From: Firmicutes bacterium UBA6648
GTDB lineage: Bacteria > Bacillota > Clostridia > Peptostreptococcales > Anaerovoracaceae
Direction: 5' to 3'
NCBI GenBank assembly: GCA_002455605.1
Contig: DKLE01000232.1
Span: 7,023-12,844, forward strand
DNA: 5,822 bases
Below the pieces are notes generated by a model. That model saw nothing but the letters and a program-made list of their open reading frames with translations. It had not been told where the DNA came from and ran no database searches. A program made the position numbers and the translations under genes. This document shows, piece after piece, positions 1 through 5,642 of this stretch (position 1 is its first letter; each line of letters begins with the position of its first letter).

Positions 1-844
1 ATAAGCCTCTGGCCACACCGTACCGAATCGCTTCCCTTATAGTAATACCGGCAGCACCTCCGAGAACGGCTTCCGGCTTGAAAGCACAGACAAAAATCAT
101 CTTGATTGCCGCAGGCAGGTTGGCAATATTCATTACTAATAAAATAATACTTCCTATTATATATACAAAGGCCATAAACGGTACCAGCTTTTCTACAACA
201 GTGGAAAGCCTCTTGGTTCCTCCGATAAAGATGAAAGCTGCAAAAATAGCAAGCAAAACACCAATTACTAGAGGATTGAGTTCAAAGCCTCTGGAAGAAA
301 AGGCTTCCGTAAAGGCACTTCCAATGGAGTTTGCCTGGACCATGTTTCCCATAAAGCCAAGAGCAAGTATGATAAAAACTGCGAAGGCACCTGCAAGAAC
401 TTTTCCGAAGGTTCCTTTAAAGGCTTGACGAATATAATAAACAGGGCCGCCTGTTATGTGGCCGTCTGAGTCTGTGGTTTTGTATTCCTGTGCAAGGACA
501 GCTTCCGCGTAAATGGTGGACATACCAAAAAAGGCACTGACCCACATCCAGAAAATAGCTCCAGGCCCTCCGGAGATAAGCGCAGTGGCCGCACCCGCCA
601 GGTTTCCCGTACCTACCTGACCGCCAATGGCTGTGGCGATTGCCTGAAAGGGTGTCATTTCTCCGTTTTCACTTTTAGCTCCATTAAAACTGAAATCCTT
701 AAATAAGAGCTTACAACCGGTACTAAATTGCCTCAGCTGAATAAATTTCAGCCTAAAGGTAAACATTATTCCTGTACCACACAGTAAAATGATGAGTAGG
801 ATTCCCCATAGAAATCCATTTGCTTTTACGACTAGTTCTAACAT
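1..844 (-). CDS. Sodium:alanine/glycine symporter (AGCS family), N-terminal 281 residues, cut by window edge
   Basis: This is an integral membrane transporter that takes up alanine and/or glycine with Na+. Reading the minus strand from ATG 844-842 gives 281 codons with no stop, and the gene continues past the left edge, so roughly the last third of the usual family length is missing. Hallmarks seen: a hydrophobic N-terminal helix (about residues 11-30), the conserved block GQVGTGNLAGAATALISGGP (75-94) followed by GAIFWMW (95-101), TGGPVYYI (131-138), GGTKRLS (208-214), and GGAAGITIREAIRYGVARG (262-280), which is the family's characteristic late loop. The start is supported by GGAGAG at 857-852, seven bases upstream. 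The glycine riboswitch in its leader argues for glycine and/or alanine as substrate, but family members vary and the sequence alone does not settle specificity. No frameshift is seen. Confidence 0.95.
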   Translation of the reverse strand, partial: MLELVVKANGFLWGILLIILLCGTGIMFTFRLKFIQLRQFSTGCKLLFKDFSFNGAKSENGEMTPFQAIATAIGGQVGTGNLAGAATALISGGPGAIFWMWVSAFFGMSTIYAEAVLAQEYKTTDSDGHITGGPVYYIRQAFKGTFGKVLAGAFAVFIILALGFMGNMVQANSIGSAFTEAFSSRGFELNPLVIGVLLAIFAAFIFIGGTKRLSTVVEKLVPFMAFVYIIGSIILLVMNIANLPAAIKMIFVCAFKPEAVLGGAAGITIREAIRYGVARGL

Positions 845-851
845 AATTATT

Positions 852-857
852 CTCTCC
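852..857 (-). promoter_or_regulatory. Ribosome binding site of the symporter gene
   Basis: The minus strand reads GGAGAG followed by seven bases and then ATG at 844. This fixes the start of the symporter. No other in-frame start with a comparable site is seen nearby. Confidence 0.8.
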
Positions 858-936
858 ATTCATGACTTAACCCAATCTGCCAATAAACTGCTAAGGTAGT
901 ATTGGAACAAATTGGATTGATTAAAGTAATAAAATA

Positions 937-959
937 AGAGCTGATAGATTATCAGCTCT
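937..959 (-). other. Perfect 10-bp hairpin in the symporter leader, possible second (weak) terminator
   Basis: AGAGCTGATA at 937-946 pairs perfectly with TATCAGCTCT at 950-959 around a 3-base loop. In the minus-strand direction the hairpin is followed by TATTTTATTACTTT, a T-rich but interrupted tail, so it could be a weak intrinsic terminator, an RNA-stabilising element or a pause site. It lies between the main riboswitch terminator and the gene. On the plus strand no T-run follows it, so it is unlikely to terminate rightward transcription. Confidence 0.55.
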
Positions 960-1030
960 CTGGGAGTAGAACATTTGCATACAATAGGCATTATATCTGG
1001 TCTGTGTCTGAATGTTTTTAAAACAGACAT

Positions 1031-1066
1031 AAAAAAATCCGATACCTGCTTTTAAACAGGTTCGGA
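1031..1066 (-). terminator. Intrinsic terminator of the glycine riboswitch expression platform
   Basis: In the minus-strand transcript TCCGA-ACCTG pairs with CAGGT-(A)-TCGGA (1066-1057 with 1048-1038, one bulged base, 8-base loop), followed directly by seven T residues (1037-1031). The hairpin sits about 35 bases after the aptamer and about 190 bases before the symporter start, as expected for transcriptional attenuation. Its 5' arm overlaps the antiterminator described separately. Confidence 0.9.
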
Positions 1067-1110
1067 CACCACATACTTAAACCTATTGCTTTGATTTGTA
1101 TGCCCTGTCC
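1064..1110 (-). promoter_or_regulatory. Predicted antiterminator helix linking aptamer P1 to the terminator
   Basis: In the transcript GGACA (1110-1106) is complementary to TGTCC (1068-1064), and GCATAC (1103-1098) pairs with GTATGT (1076-1071, one G-U), separated by a 2x2 GG/GG internal loop. The 5' strand includes the 3' side of the aptamer's P1 (1106-1103), and the 3' strand takes the first three bases of the terminator's 5' arm (1066-1064). The helix is therefore mutually exclusive with both the ligand-bound aptamer and the terminator. From this I infer a glycine OFF switch: no glycine gives antiterminator and expression, glycine gives terminator. The structure was found by eye with no folding energy computed. 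Confidence 0.65.
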
Positions 1111-1210
1111 TTTTGCCTGAGAGATCGCTAGACCATACAGTCTAACTTACACCTTCGGCGCTCGTGATATCAGTTGTATATAAATAACTGATTTGAGACT
1201 CTCCAGAGTT
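1101..1210 (-). ncRNA. Glycine riboswitch aptamer (single)
   Basis: The minus strand carries the conserved glycine (gcvT-type) aptamer core in the right order: CTCTGGAGAG (1208-1199), then GCGCCGAAGG (1161-1152), then CTCTCAGGCAAAAGGACAG (1123-1105). Supporting helices are visible: P1 CTCT (1208-1205) with AGGG (1106-1103, including a G-U pair), a peripheral stem ATCAGTT/AACTGAT, and a stem TAGAC/GTCTA with loop TGTATG. Only one complete aptamer is present; no second GCCGAAGG core occurs in the leader. It precedes an AGCS symporter gene in the same orientation, a known target class of this riboswitch, and is followed by a terminator. It senses glycine in the nascent transcript. Confidence 0.96.
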
Positions 1211-1236
1211 ATTGACCTATTTTTTTAAAGTCAATG
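1210..1236 (-). other. 5' leader hairpin just before the glycine aptamer
   Basis: ATTGAC (1235-1230 on the minus strand) pairs with GTCAAT (1216-1211), with a possible extra G-U pair, closing a loop rich in A. It sits immediately 5' of the aptamer and close to the inferred transcription start. Singlet glycine riboswitches are known to keep a short 'ghost aptamer' or leader element next to the real aptamer that helps tertiary folding; this hairpin is a candidate for that role, by inference from position only. Confidence 0.4.
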
Positions 1237-1241
1237 GAGAT

Positions 1242-1270
1242 ACATTAGCATATGAATAATTGATTTGCAA
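1242..1270 (-). promoter_or_regulatory. Possible promoter of the riboswitch-symporter transcript
   Basis: On the minus strand TTGCAA (1270-1265) is separated by 17 bases from TAATGT (1247-1242), which is preceded by TGC as in an extended -10. The -10 matches the consensus at only three of six positions. Its position would start the RNA near 1235, just ahead of the leader hairpin and aptamer, which is what the layout requires. The local AT richness makes chance matches easy. Confidence 0.35.
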
Positions 1271-1331
1271 TAGTAAGATAAATATTCACAATAATTAAAA
1301 TATTTTAGAAAAAATGAAAATAACTTAGATG

Positions 1332-1360
1332 TTGAAAACACACGAAATTTGTTATACAAT
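1332..1360 (+). promoter_or_regulatory. Sigma-A-type promoter of the peptidase-guaB-guaA operon
   Basis: TTGAAA (1332-1337) and TACAAT (1355-1360) each match the vegetative consensus at five of six positions and are spaced by 17 bases. Transcription would begin near 1367, about 40 bases before the first start codon. That leader is too short for a purine riboswitch, and I see no operator-like palindrome over the promoter. Confidence 0.75.
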
Positions 1361-1389
1361 AAATAATTAAACTTCAAGTTATAATGTAC

Positions 1390-1398
1390 AAAGGTGGG
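1390..1398 (+). promoter_or_regulatory. Ribosome binding site that decides the peptidase start (TTG 1406)
   Basis: AAAGGTGGG, a one-mismatch version of AAAGGAGG, ends seven bases before TTG at 1406-1408. An in-frame GTG at 1394-1396 lies inside this site and has no ribosome binding site of its own upstream, so TTG is the better start. Confidence 0.7.
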
Positions 1399-1405
1399 TA
1401 AACAA

Positions 1406-2227
1406 TTGAAACAACAAACAAGGGCAATTTATATTACTGTGGCACTATTGATAGCCCTGCTTTTTATTGGCTGCATAGGCATCCCGTTAATAAGCGGCAG
1501 TCATTTTTCTGTAAAAAGCAATTGGAACATTATAGCTGGCGGTAACGATAAAGGGCAGGGTACAAAACCGGATGATACCGGTAAGAATGCCGGCAAACCG
1601 GACGTTTTGACTGAGTCGGAAGAAAGTATAGCCAGAAGGGCTGCTTTGAAGGAAGACTTGGACAAGGGCCTTTTTATTCTTGTTAATAAGCAAAATCCTG
1701 TAGACAGCAGTTACAAACCGAATGATTTGACGGCCATTAAATATTTTGCCGCAGATCGATCGGAGGTAGGCCGATATCTGAGAGCGGAGGCAGCGGAAGC
1801 GTTTAATCTGCTATCGGAAACGGCGGCTGAAGAAGGTCACCAGATCGTTGTGACTACTGCTTATCGTTCTTATGCTTTCCAATCCACCCTATACAACAAT
1901 TATGTAAAAATTCACGGGCAGCAGGAAGCCGATACTTTCAGTGCTCAGCCTGGAAAAAGTGAGCATCAGACAGGACTTGCAGCAGATGTCAGTTCTCCGT
2001 CTGTGAATTATCAGCTTACGAAGGATTACATTAATACCCCGGAGGGTAAATGGCTGAATGACAATGCCTATCGATTCGGATTTATTATACGTTTTCCCAA
2101 GGGTAAAGAAGATATTACAGGATATATGTATGAACCGTGGCATATTCGATATGTTGGGAAAACGGCAGCAAAAGAGATTTTTGATAAGGGGTTTACCCTT
2201 GAAGAGTATTTAGAAAAGGAGATTTAA
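1406..2227 (+). CDS. Membrane-anchored VanY/LdcB-type D,D- or L,D-carboxypeptidase (peptidase M15 family)
   Basis: Predicted 273-residue zinc peptidase that trims the terminal residue from peptidoglycan stem peptides outside the membrane. An N-terminal basic stretch and hydrophobic segment (about residues 7-30) form a signal anchor; Cys23 sits in a poor lipobox context, so a lipoprotein is less likely. A Gly/Lys/Asp-rich linker (about 43-75) precedes the catalytic domain (about 85-273). Catalytic motifs are complete: TAYRS (151-155, Arg154), SEHQTGLAADV (185-195, zinc ligands His187 and Asp194) and EPWHIRYV (243-250, catalytic Glu243 and zinc ligand His246). D-Ala-D-Ala versus L,D specificity cannot be read from these motifs. 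TTG is chosen as start because the ribosome binding site AAAGGTGGG fits it; GTG at 1394 would add four residues. It is first in the operon and its stop is one base before guaB. No VanS/VanR or other resistance genes are nearby, so a housekeeping wall role is more likely than vancomycin resistance. Confidence 0.88.
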   Translation: MKQQTRAIYITVALLIALLFIGCIGIPLISGSHFSVKSNWNIIAGGNDKGQGTKPDDTGKNAGKPDVLTESEESIARRAALKEDLDKGLFILVNKQNPVDSSYKPNDLTAIKYFAADRSEVGRYLRAEAAEAFNLLSETAAEEGHQIVVTTAYRSYAFQSTLYNNYVKIHGQQEADTFSAQPGKSEHQTGLAADVSSPSVNYQLTKDYINTPEGKWLNDNAYRFGFIIRFPKGKEDITGYMYEPWHIRYVGKTAAKEIFDKGFTLEEYLEKEI

Positions 2228-2228
2228 T

Positions 2229-3737
2229 ATGGCGTACTATTTTGACGAACCGTCAAGAACATTTAACGAATACCTTTTGGTACCAGGATATTCGGACAAG
2301 AACTGCACACCTGACAACGTAAGTCTGAAGACACCGGTGGTGAAGTTCAAGAAGGGGGAGAAGCCTGATATTACAATGAATATCCCTCTTGTTTCAGCGA
2401 TTATGCAGTCGGTTTCCGATGATAAAATGGCAGTTGCTCTGGCAAAAGAAGGAGGGATTTCTTTCATTTTCGGATCACAGCCTATTGAAAGCCAGGCAGC
2501 AATGGTCAGAAGAGTAAAGAGCCACAAGGCAGGTTTTGTAACCAGTGATTCCAATCTTAGGCCAGACCAGACCTTAGCAGATGTGCTGGCTTTAAAGGAA
2601 AGAAGCGGACATTCTACCATCGCTATTACTGACGACGGAACTGCGGAAGGCAAGATTTTAGGCATTGTTACAAGCAGAGATTACCGAGTGAGCCGTATGG
2701 ATCCAAATACGAAGATTTCAGAGTTTATGACGCCGTTTTCAGCGCTTATTTATGCAGAAGAAGGCTGTACGCTGTCAGAGGCCAACGATATGCTTTGGGA
2801 TCACAAACTGAATGCTCTTCCTATTATTGATAAGAATCAGAGATTGACTCATTTCGTATTCCGTAAGGACTATGATTCCCATAAGGATAACCCAAATGAA
2901 CTTCTTGATTCACACAAGAGATATGCTGTGGGAGCCGGTGTCAATACAAGAGATTATGAAGAGCGAATTCCTGCTTTAGTAGAGGCTGGAGCTGATGTTT
3001 TATGTATAGACTCTTCCGAAGGATTTTCCGAATGGCAGAAGGATACCATTGCTTTTGTAAGAGAAAAGTATGGGGACACGGTTAAAATCGGTGCTGGTAA
3101 CGTAGTGGACGGTGAAGGCTTCCGATATTTAGCGGAAGCAGGTGCTGACTTTGTTAAGGTTGGTATCGGCGGAGGTTCAATCTGCATCACAAGAGAGCAG
3201 AAGGGTATCGGCCGCGGACAGGCTACGGCTACTATCGATGTGGCAAATGAGAGAAACAAGTATTTTGAAGAAACCGGAATTTATATTCCTATTTGTTCGG
3301 ACGGTGGTATCGTTTATGATTATCATATGACTTTAGCACTAGCTATGGGATCTGATTTCATCATGCTTGGAAGATATTTCTCCAGGTTTGACGAATCCCC
3401 AACAAACAAGCTGATGGTAAACGGAACGTATGTGAAGGAATATTGGGGTGAAGGCTCCAATAGAGCAAGAAACTGGCAGAGATATGATTTAGGCGGAGAC
3501 GGCAAGCTTAAGTTTGAAGAGGGCGTTGATTCCTACGTACCGTATGCCGGAAGATTGAAGGATAACGTTACTCTGTCATTAAATAAGGTTAAATCCACAA
3601 TGTGTAACTGCGGAGCACTGTCTATTGCTGAACTGCAGAAGAATGCGAAAATTACTCTTGTTTCCGCAACAAGTATTGTGGAAGGCGGAGCACATGATGT
3701 TATATTAAAAAATACAGATAATAATAGCGTAAGATAG
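2229..3737 (+). CDS. guaB: IMP dehydrogenase, of the type found in Tritrichomonas foetus
   Basis: Oxidises IMP to XMP with NAD+, the first committed step to GMP, in the cytosol; 502 residues. The (beta/alpha)8 barrel is interrupted by a CBS-domain pair at about residues 102-215. Visible functional residues are Asp261 (CIDSS), Lys310, the loop GIGGGSICITREQKGIGRGQ (312-331) with catalytic Cys319, Asp358 in CSDGG (IMP phosphate region), the mobile flap around EYWGEGSNRARNWQRYD with Arg418-Tyr419, and Glu431. As remembered, these positions have the same numbers as in the T. foetus enzyme, and long stretches read nearly the same, unlike common bacterial GuaB, which has GPGSICTTR and YRGMGS motifs. 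ATG 2229 follows AAAAGGAGA (about 2214-2222) lying in the end of the peptidase gene, which suggests translational coupling. It is followed after 13 bases by guaA. No damage is seen. Confidence 0.97.
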   Translation: MAYYFDEPSRTFNEYLLVPGYSDKNCTPDNVSLKTPVVKFKKGEKPDITMNIPLVSAIMQSVSDDKMAVALAKEGGISFIFGSQPIESQAAMVRRVKSHKAGFVTSDSNLRPDQTLADVLALKERSGHSTIAITDDGTAEGKILGIVTSRDYRVSRMDPNTKISEFMTPFSALIYAEEGCTLSEANDMLWDHKLNALPIIDKNQRLTHFVFRKDYDSHKDNPNELLDSHKRYAVGAGVNTRDYEERIPALVEAGADVLCIDSSEGFSEWQKDTIAFVREKYGDTVKIGAGNVVDGEGFRYLAEAGADFVKVGIGGGSICITREQKGIGRGQATATIDVANERNKYFEETGIYIPICSDGGIVYDYHMTLALAMGSDFIMLGRYFSRFDESPTNKLMVNGTYVKEYWGEGSNRARNWQRYDLGGDGKLKFEEGVDSYVPYAGRLKDNVTLSLNKVKSTMCNCGALSIAELQKNAKITLVSATSIVEGGAHDVILKNTDNNSVR

Positions 3738-3750
3738 AAAGAGGAGAACC

Positions 3751-5292
3751 ATGCAACAGGAAAAGATTATTGTGCTGGATTTTGGCGGTCAGTATAATCA
3801 GTTAATTGCTAGAAGAGTCCGGGAGTGTAATGTTTATTGCGAAGTACATCCTTATACTTTAGGCATTGAGAAAATAAAGGAGCTGAATCCAAAGGGAATT
3901 ATTTTTACAGGAGGTCCTAACAGCGTTTACGGCGAGGAGTCTCCACAGTGTCCGGAAGAGCTGTATCATATGGGAATTCCTATTTTAGGTCTTTGCTATG
4001 GAGCACAGCTTCTGGCACACCAGTTAGGGGGAAAAGTAGAAACTGCTCCTGTTTCCGAATATGGCAGAACAGAATTGACTGTAGACAAAAACTCTGTATT
4101 GTTTAAAAATGTTTCTGAAAAGACTATCGTGTGGATGAGCCACACAGACTATATTTCAAAAGCTCCGGAAGGCTTTAAAGTGGCAGCTTCAACGCCTGTA
4201 TGCCCAATAGCGGCTATGGAATGCCCGGAAAAGGGATGGTATGCTATACAGCATCATCCGGAGGTAAATCATACACAAGAAGGAACTAAAATGCTGGAAG
4301 CCTTTGTGAAAGACGTATGCGGATGCAAAGGGGACTGGAAGATGAATTCCTTTGTTGAAGAAACCATTGCTTCAATCAAAGAAAAAGTGGGAGACGGCAA
4401 AGTTCTTTGCGCTTTATCCGGCGGGGTAGATTCTTCCGTAGCTGCTGTTCTTCTTTCCAGAGCCGTAGGCAAGCAGTTAACCTGTGTATTTGTAGACCAC
4501 GGCTTGTTAAGAAAGGACGAAGGGGATGAAGTAGAAGCTGTCTTTGGTTCAAAGGGTCATTATGATTTAAACTTTATCCGAGTAAATGCTCAGGAAAGAT
4601 TCTATAATAAACTTGCGGGAGTGGAAGAACCGGAGAAGAAAAGAAAGATCATCGGAGAAGAATTTATTCGCGTATTTGAAGAGGAGGCCAAGAAAATCGG
4701 TACAGTTGATTTTCTGGTGCAGGGAACAATTTATCCGGATGTCATCGAAAGCGGCCTTGGAAAGTCAGCGGTTATAAAATCTCACCACAACGTGGGAGGT
4801 CTTCCGGATTATGTTGATTTCAAAGAGATCATTGAACCGCTTCGCATGCTGTTTAAGGATGAAGTGCGAAAAGCAGGGCTGGAATTAGGCATTCCTGAAT
4901 ACCTGGTATTCCGTCAGCCATTCCCTGGCCCAGGACTTGGCATCCGAATCATCGGTGAAGTAACGGCTGAAAAGGTAAAGATTGTCCAGGATGCAGATGC
5001 AATCTGGAGGGAAGAAATCGCTAAGGCGGGTATTGATAAGGATATAAACCAGTACTTTGCTGCTCTTACCAATATGCGTTCCGTAGGTGTAATGGGTGAT
5101 TTCAGAACCTACGACTATGCAGTGGTACTGCGTGCGGTAACAACTTCTGACTTTATGACGGCTGAGTCAGCTGAAATTCCTTGGGATGTGCTTGGCAAGG
5201 TTACCACAAGAATCATAAATGAAGTTAACGGAGTGAATAGAGTGTTCTATGACTGTACGGGCAAACCCCCAGCTACGATTGAGATGGAATAG
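3751..5292 (+). CDS. guaA: GMP synthase (glutamine-hydrolysing)
   Basis: Converts XMP to GMP using ATP and glutamine, directly after guaB in the pathway and the operon; 513 residues, full family length. The N-terminal class I glutamine amidotransferase shows LDFGGQYNQLIARRV (9-23), TGGPNSVY (53-60), nucleophile Cys82 in GLCYGAQ, and the partner His169/Glu171 in QHHPEV. The ATP pyrophosphatase domain has the P-loop LSGGVDSS (222-229) and VDHGLLR (248-254). The C-terminal dimerisation and XMP-binding part includes FRQPFPGPGLGIRI (387-400) and ends in TGKPPATIEME. ATG 3751 follows AAAGAGGAG (3738-3746) at ideal spacing. It is the last gene before a strong terminator, and no frameshift is seen. 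Confidence 0.98.
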   Translation: MQQEKIIVLDFGGQYNQLIARRVRECNVYCEVHPYTLGIEKIKELNPKGIIFTGGPNSVYGEESPQCPEELYHMGIPILGLCYGAQLLAHQLGGKVETAPVSEYGRTELTVDKNSVLFKNVSEKTIVWMSHTDYISKAPEGFKVAASTPVCPIAAMECPEKGWYAIQHHPEVNHTQEGTKMLEAFVKDVCGCKGDWKMNSFVEETIASIKEKVGDGKVLCALSGGVDSSVAAVLLSRAVGKQLTCVFVDHGLLRKDEGDEVEAVFGSKGHYDLNFIRVNAQERFYNKLAGVEEPEKKRKIIGEEFIRVFEEEAKKIGTVDFLVQGTIYPDVIESGLGKSAVIKSHHNVGGLPDYVDFKEIIEPLRMLFKDEVRKAGLELGIPEYLVFRQPFPGPGLGIRIIGEVTAEKVKIVQDADAIWREEIAKAGIDKDINQYFAALTNMRSVGVMGDFRTYDYAVVLRAVTTSDFMTAESAEIPWDVLGKVTTRIINEVNGVNRVFYDCTGKPPATIEME

Positions 5293-5319
5293 TAAAATTA
5301 AATAACAGAGCATCTGTGG

Positions 5320-5353
5320 TGGCAGCTAGTCTATGAGATTAGCTGTCATTTTT
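5320..5353 (+). terminator. Intrinsic terminator of the guaBA operon
   Basis: A 13-bp stem (5320-5332 with 5336-5348, two G-U pairs in RNA, 3-base loop ATG) is followed by TTTTT (5349-5353). It starts 28 bases after the guaA stop and closes the operon. Confidence 0.9.
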
Positions 5354-5566
5354 GTATTATGCATATTTACAAAGAAAGTAATACATTTTGCAAGCACTGG
5401 AATAGTTATGCATGAGAATTTGTGAAAGTCTTAATATGCTATAGGATATATTGTTGCAATTGGTCAATACTCTGTAAAGTCCAGAACCTCCAATTGTTAT
5501 GTTTTTGTGTGGTAGCTAAAACATAACACAAGTTAGAAGTTTTCCGTATTTGATTTTTTGCCCTAA
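5354..5566. other. Noncoding spacer with inverted repeats, no gene seen
   Basis: AT-rich stretch between the guaA terminator and the transposase remnant. All frames on both strands are closed by frequent stops; the longest ATG reading I noticed is 18 codons without a ribosome binding site. It contains CAATTGG (5457-5463) with its complement CCAATTG (5490-5496), and an 11-bp palindrome at 5495-5528, listed separately. It may be decayed mobile-element flank or plain spacer. Confidence 0.6.
5495..5528. repeat. Perfect 11-bp inverted repeat
   Basis: TGTTATGTTTT (5495-5505) is perfectly complementary to AAAACATAACA (5518-5528) across a 12-base loop. No T-run follows on the plus strand; on the minus strand the sequence after the hairpin is also not a clean T-run. 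It could be a protein-binding dyad, a mobile-element end or an RNA hairpin; nothing in the sequence decides. Confidence 0.6.
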
Positions 5567-5592
5567 TGTAACACATGTATTGTAATCCTACA
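5567..5592 (+). repeat. 26-bp inverted repeat, left copy, near the transposase 3' end
   Basis: Starts TGTAACA and ends CCTACA; it matches the reverse complement of 5617-5642 at 20 of 26 positions, with a 24-base spacer between them. It is probably part of the insertion-sequence end, or a hairpin that stops transcription at the element boundary. Confidence 0.65.
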
Positions 5593-5616
5593 AGTTTTTA
5601 TTATTGAAAACCAGTA

Positions 5617-5642
5617 TGTAGGTTTGTCAAACATATGTTACA
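5617..5642 (-). repeat. 26-bp inverted repeat, right copy, overlapping the transposase stop codon
   Basis: Read on the minus strand it begins TGTAACATATGTTTGA and ends CCTACA. The last transposase codons (T-Y-V-stop, stop at 5629-5627) lie inside it, so the coding end and the DNA repeat share sequence. Partner of the copy at 5567-5592. Confidence 0.65.

Noticed and set aside
78..428. Plus-strand open reading frame of 116 codons
   Set aside because: It is antisense to the symporter, whose family motifs are unmistakable on the minus strand; the plus reading has no ribosome binding site and no recognisable domain.
1031..1240. Tandem (two-aptamer) glycine riboswitch
   Set aside because: Only one copy of the GCCGAAGG and CTCTCAGGCAAAAGGACAG core is present; the remaining leader is taken by the terminator and a small hairpin.
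1361..1405. Purine riboswitch or PurR operator before the guaBA operon
   Set aside because: The leader from the promoter to the first start is only about 40 bases, with no aptamer core and no clear operator dyad.
1406..2227. Vancomycin-resistance vanY
   Set aside because: The family matches, but no vanR/S/H/A/X-like neighbours exist and the gene sits in a nucleotide operon, so a resistance label is not supported.
2237..2665. Minus-strand open reading frame of 142 codons within guaB, and shorter ones within the peptidase, guaB and guaA
   Set aside because: All overlap well-supported genes in other frames, lack ribosome binding sites and look like none of the families I know.
5359..5415. 18-codon ATG reading frame after the guaA terminator
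   Set aside because: No ribosome binding site, lies just after a terminator, and its composition is that of random AT-rich DNA.
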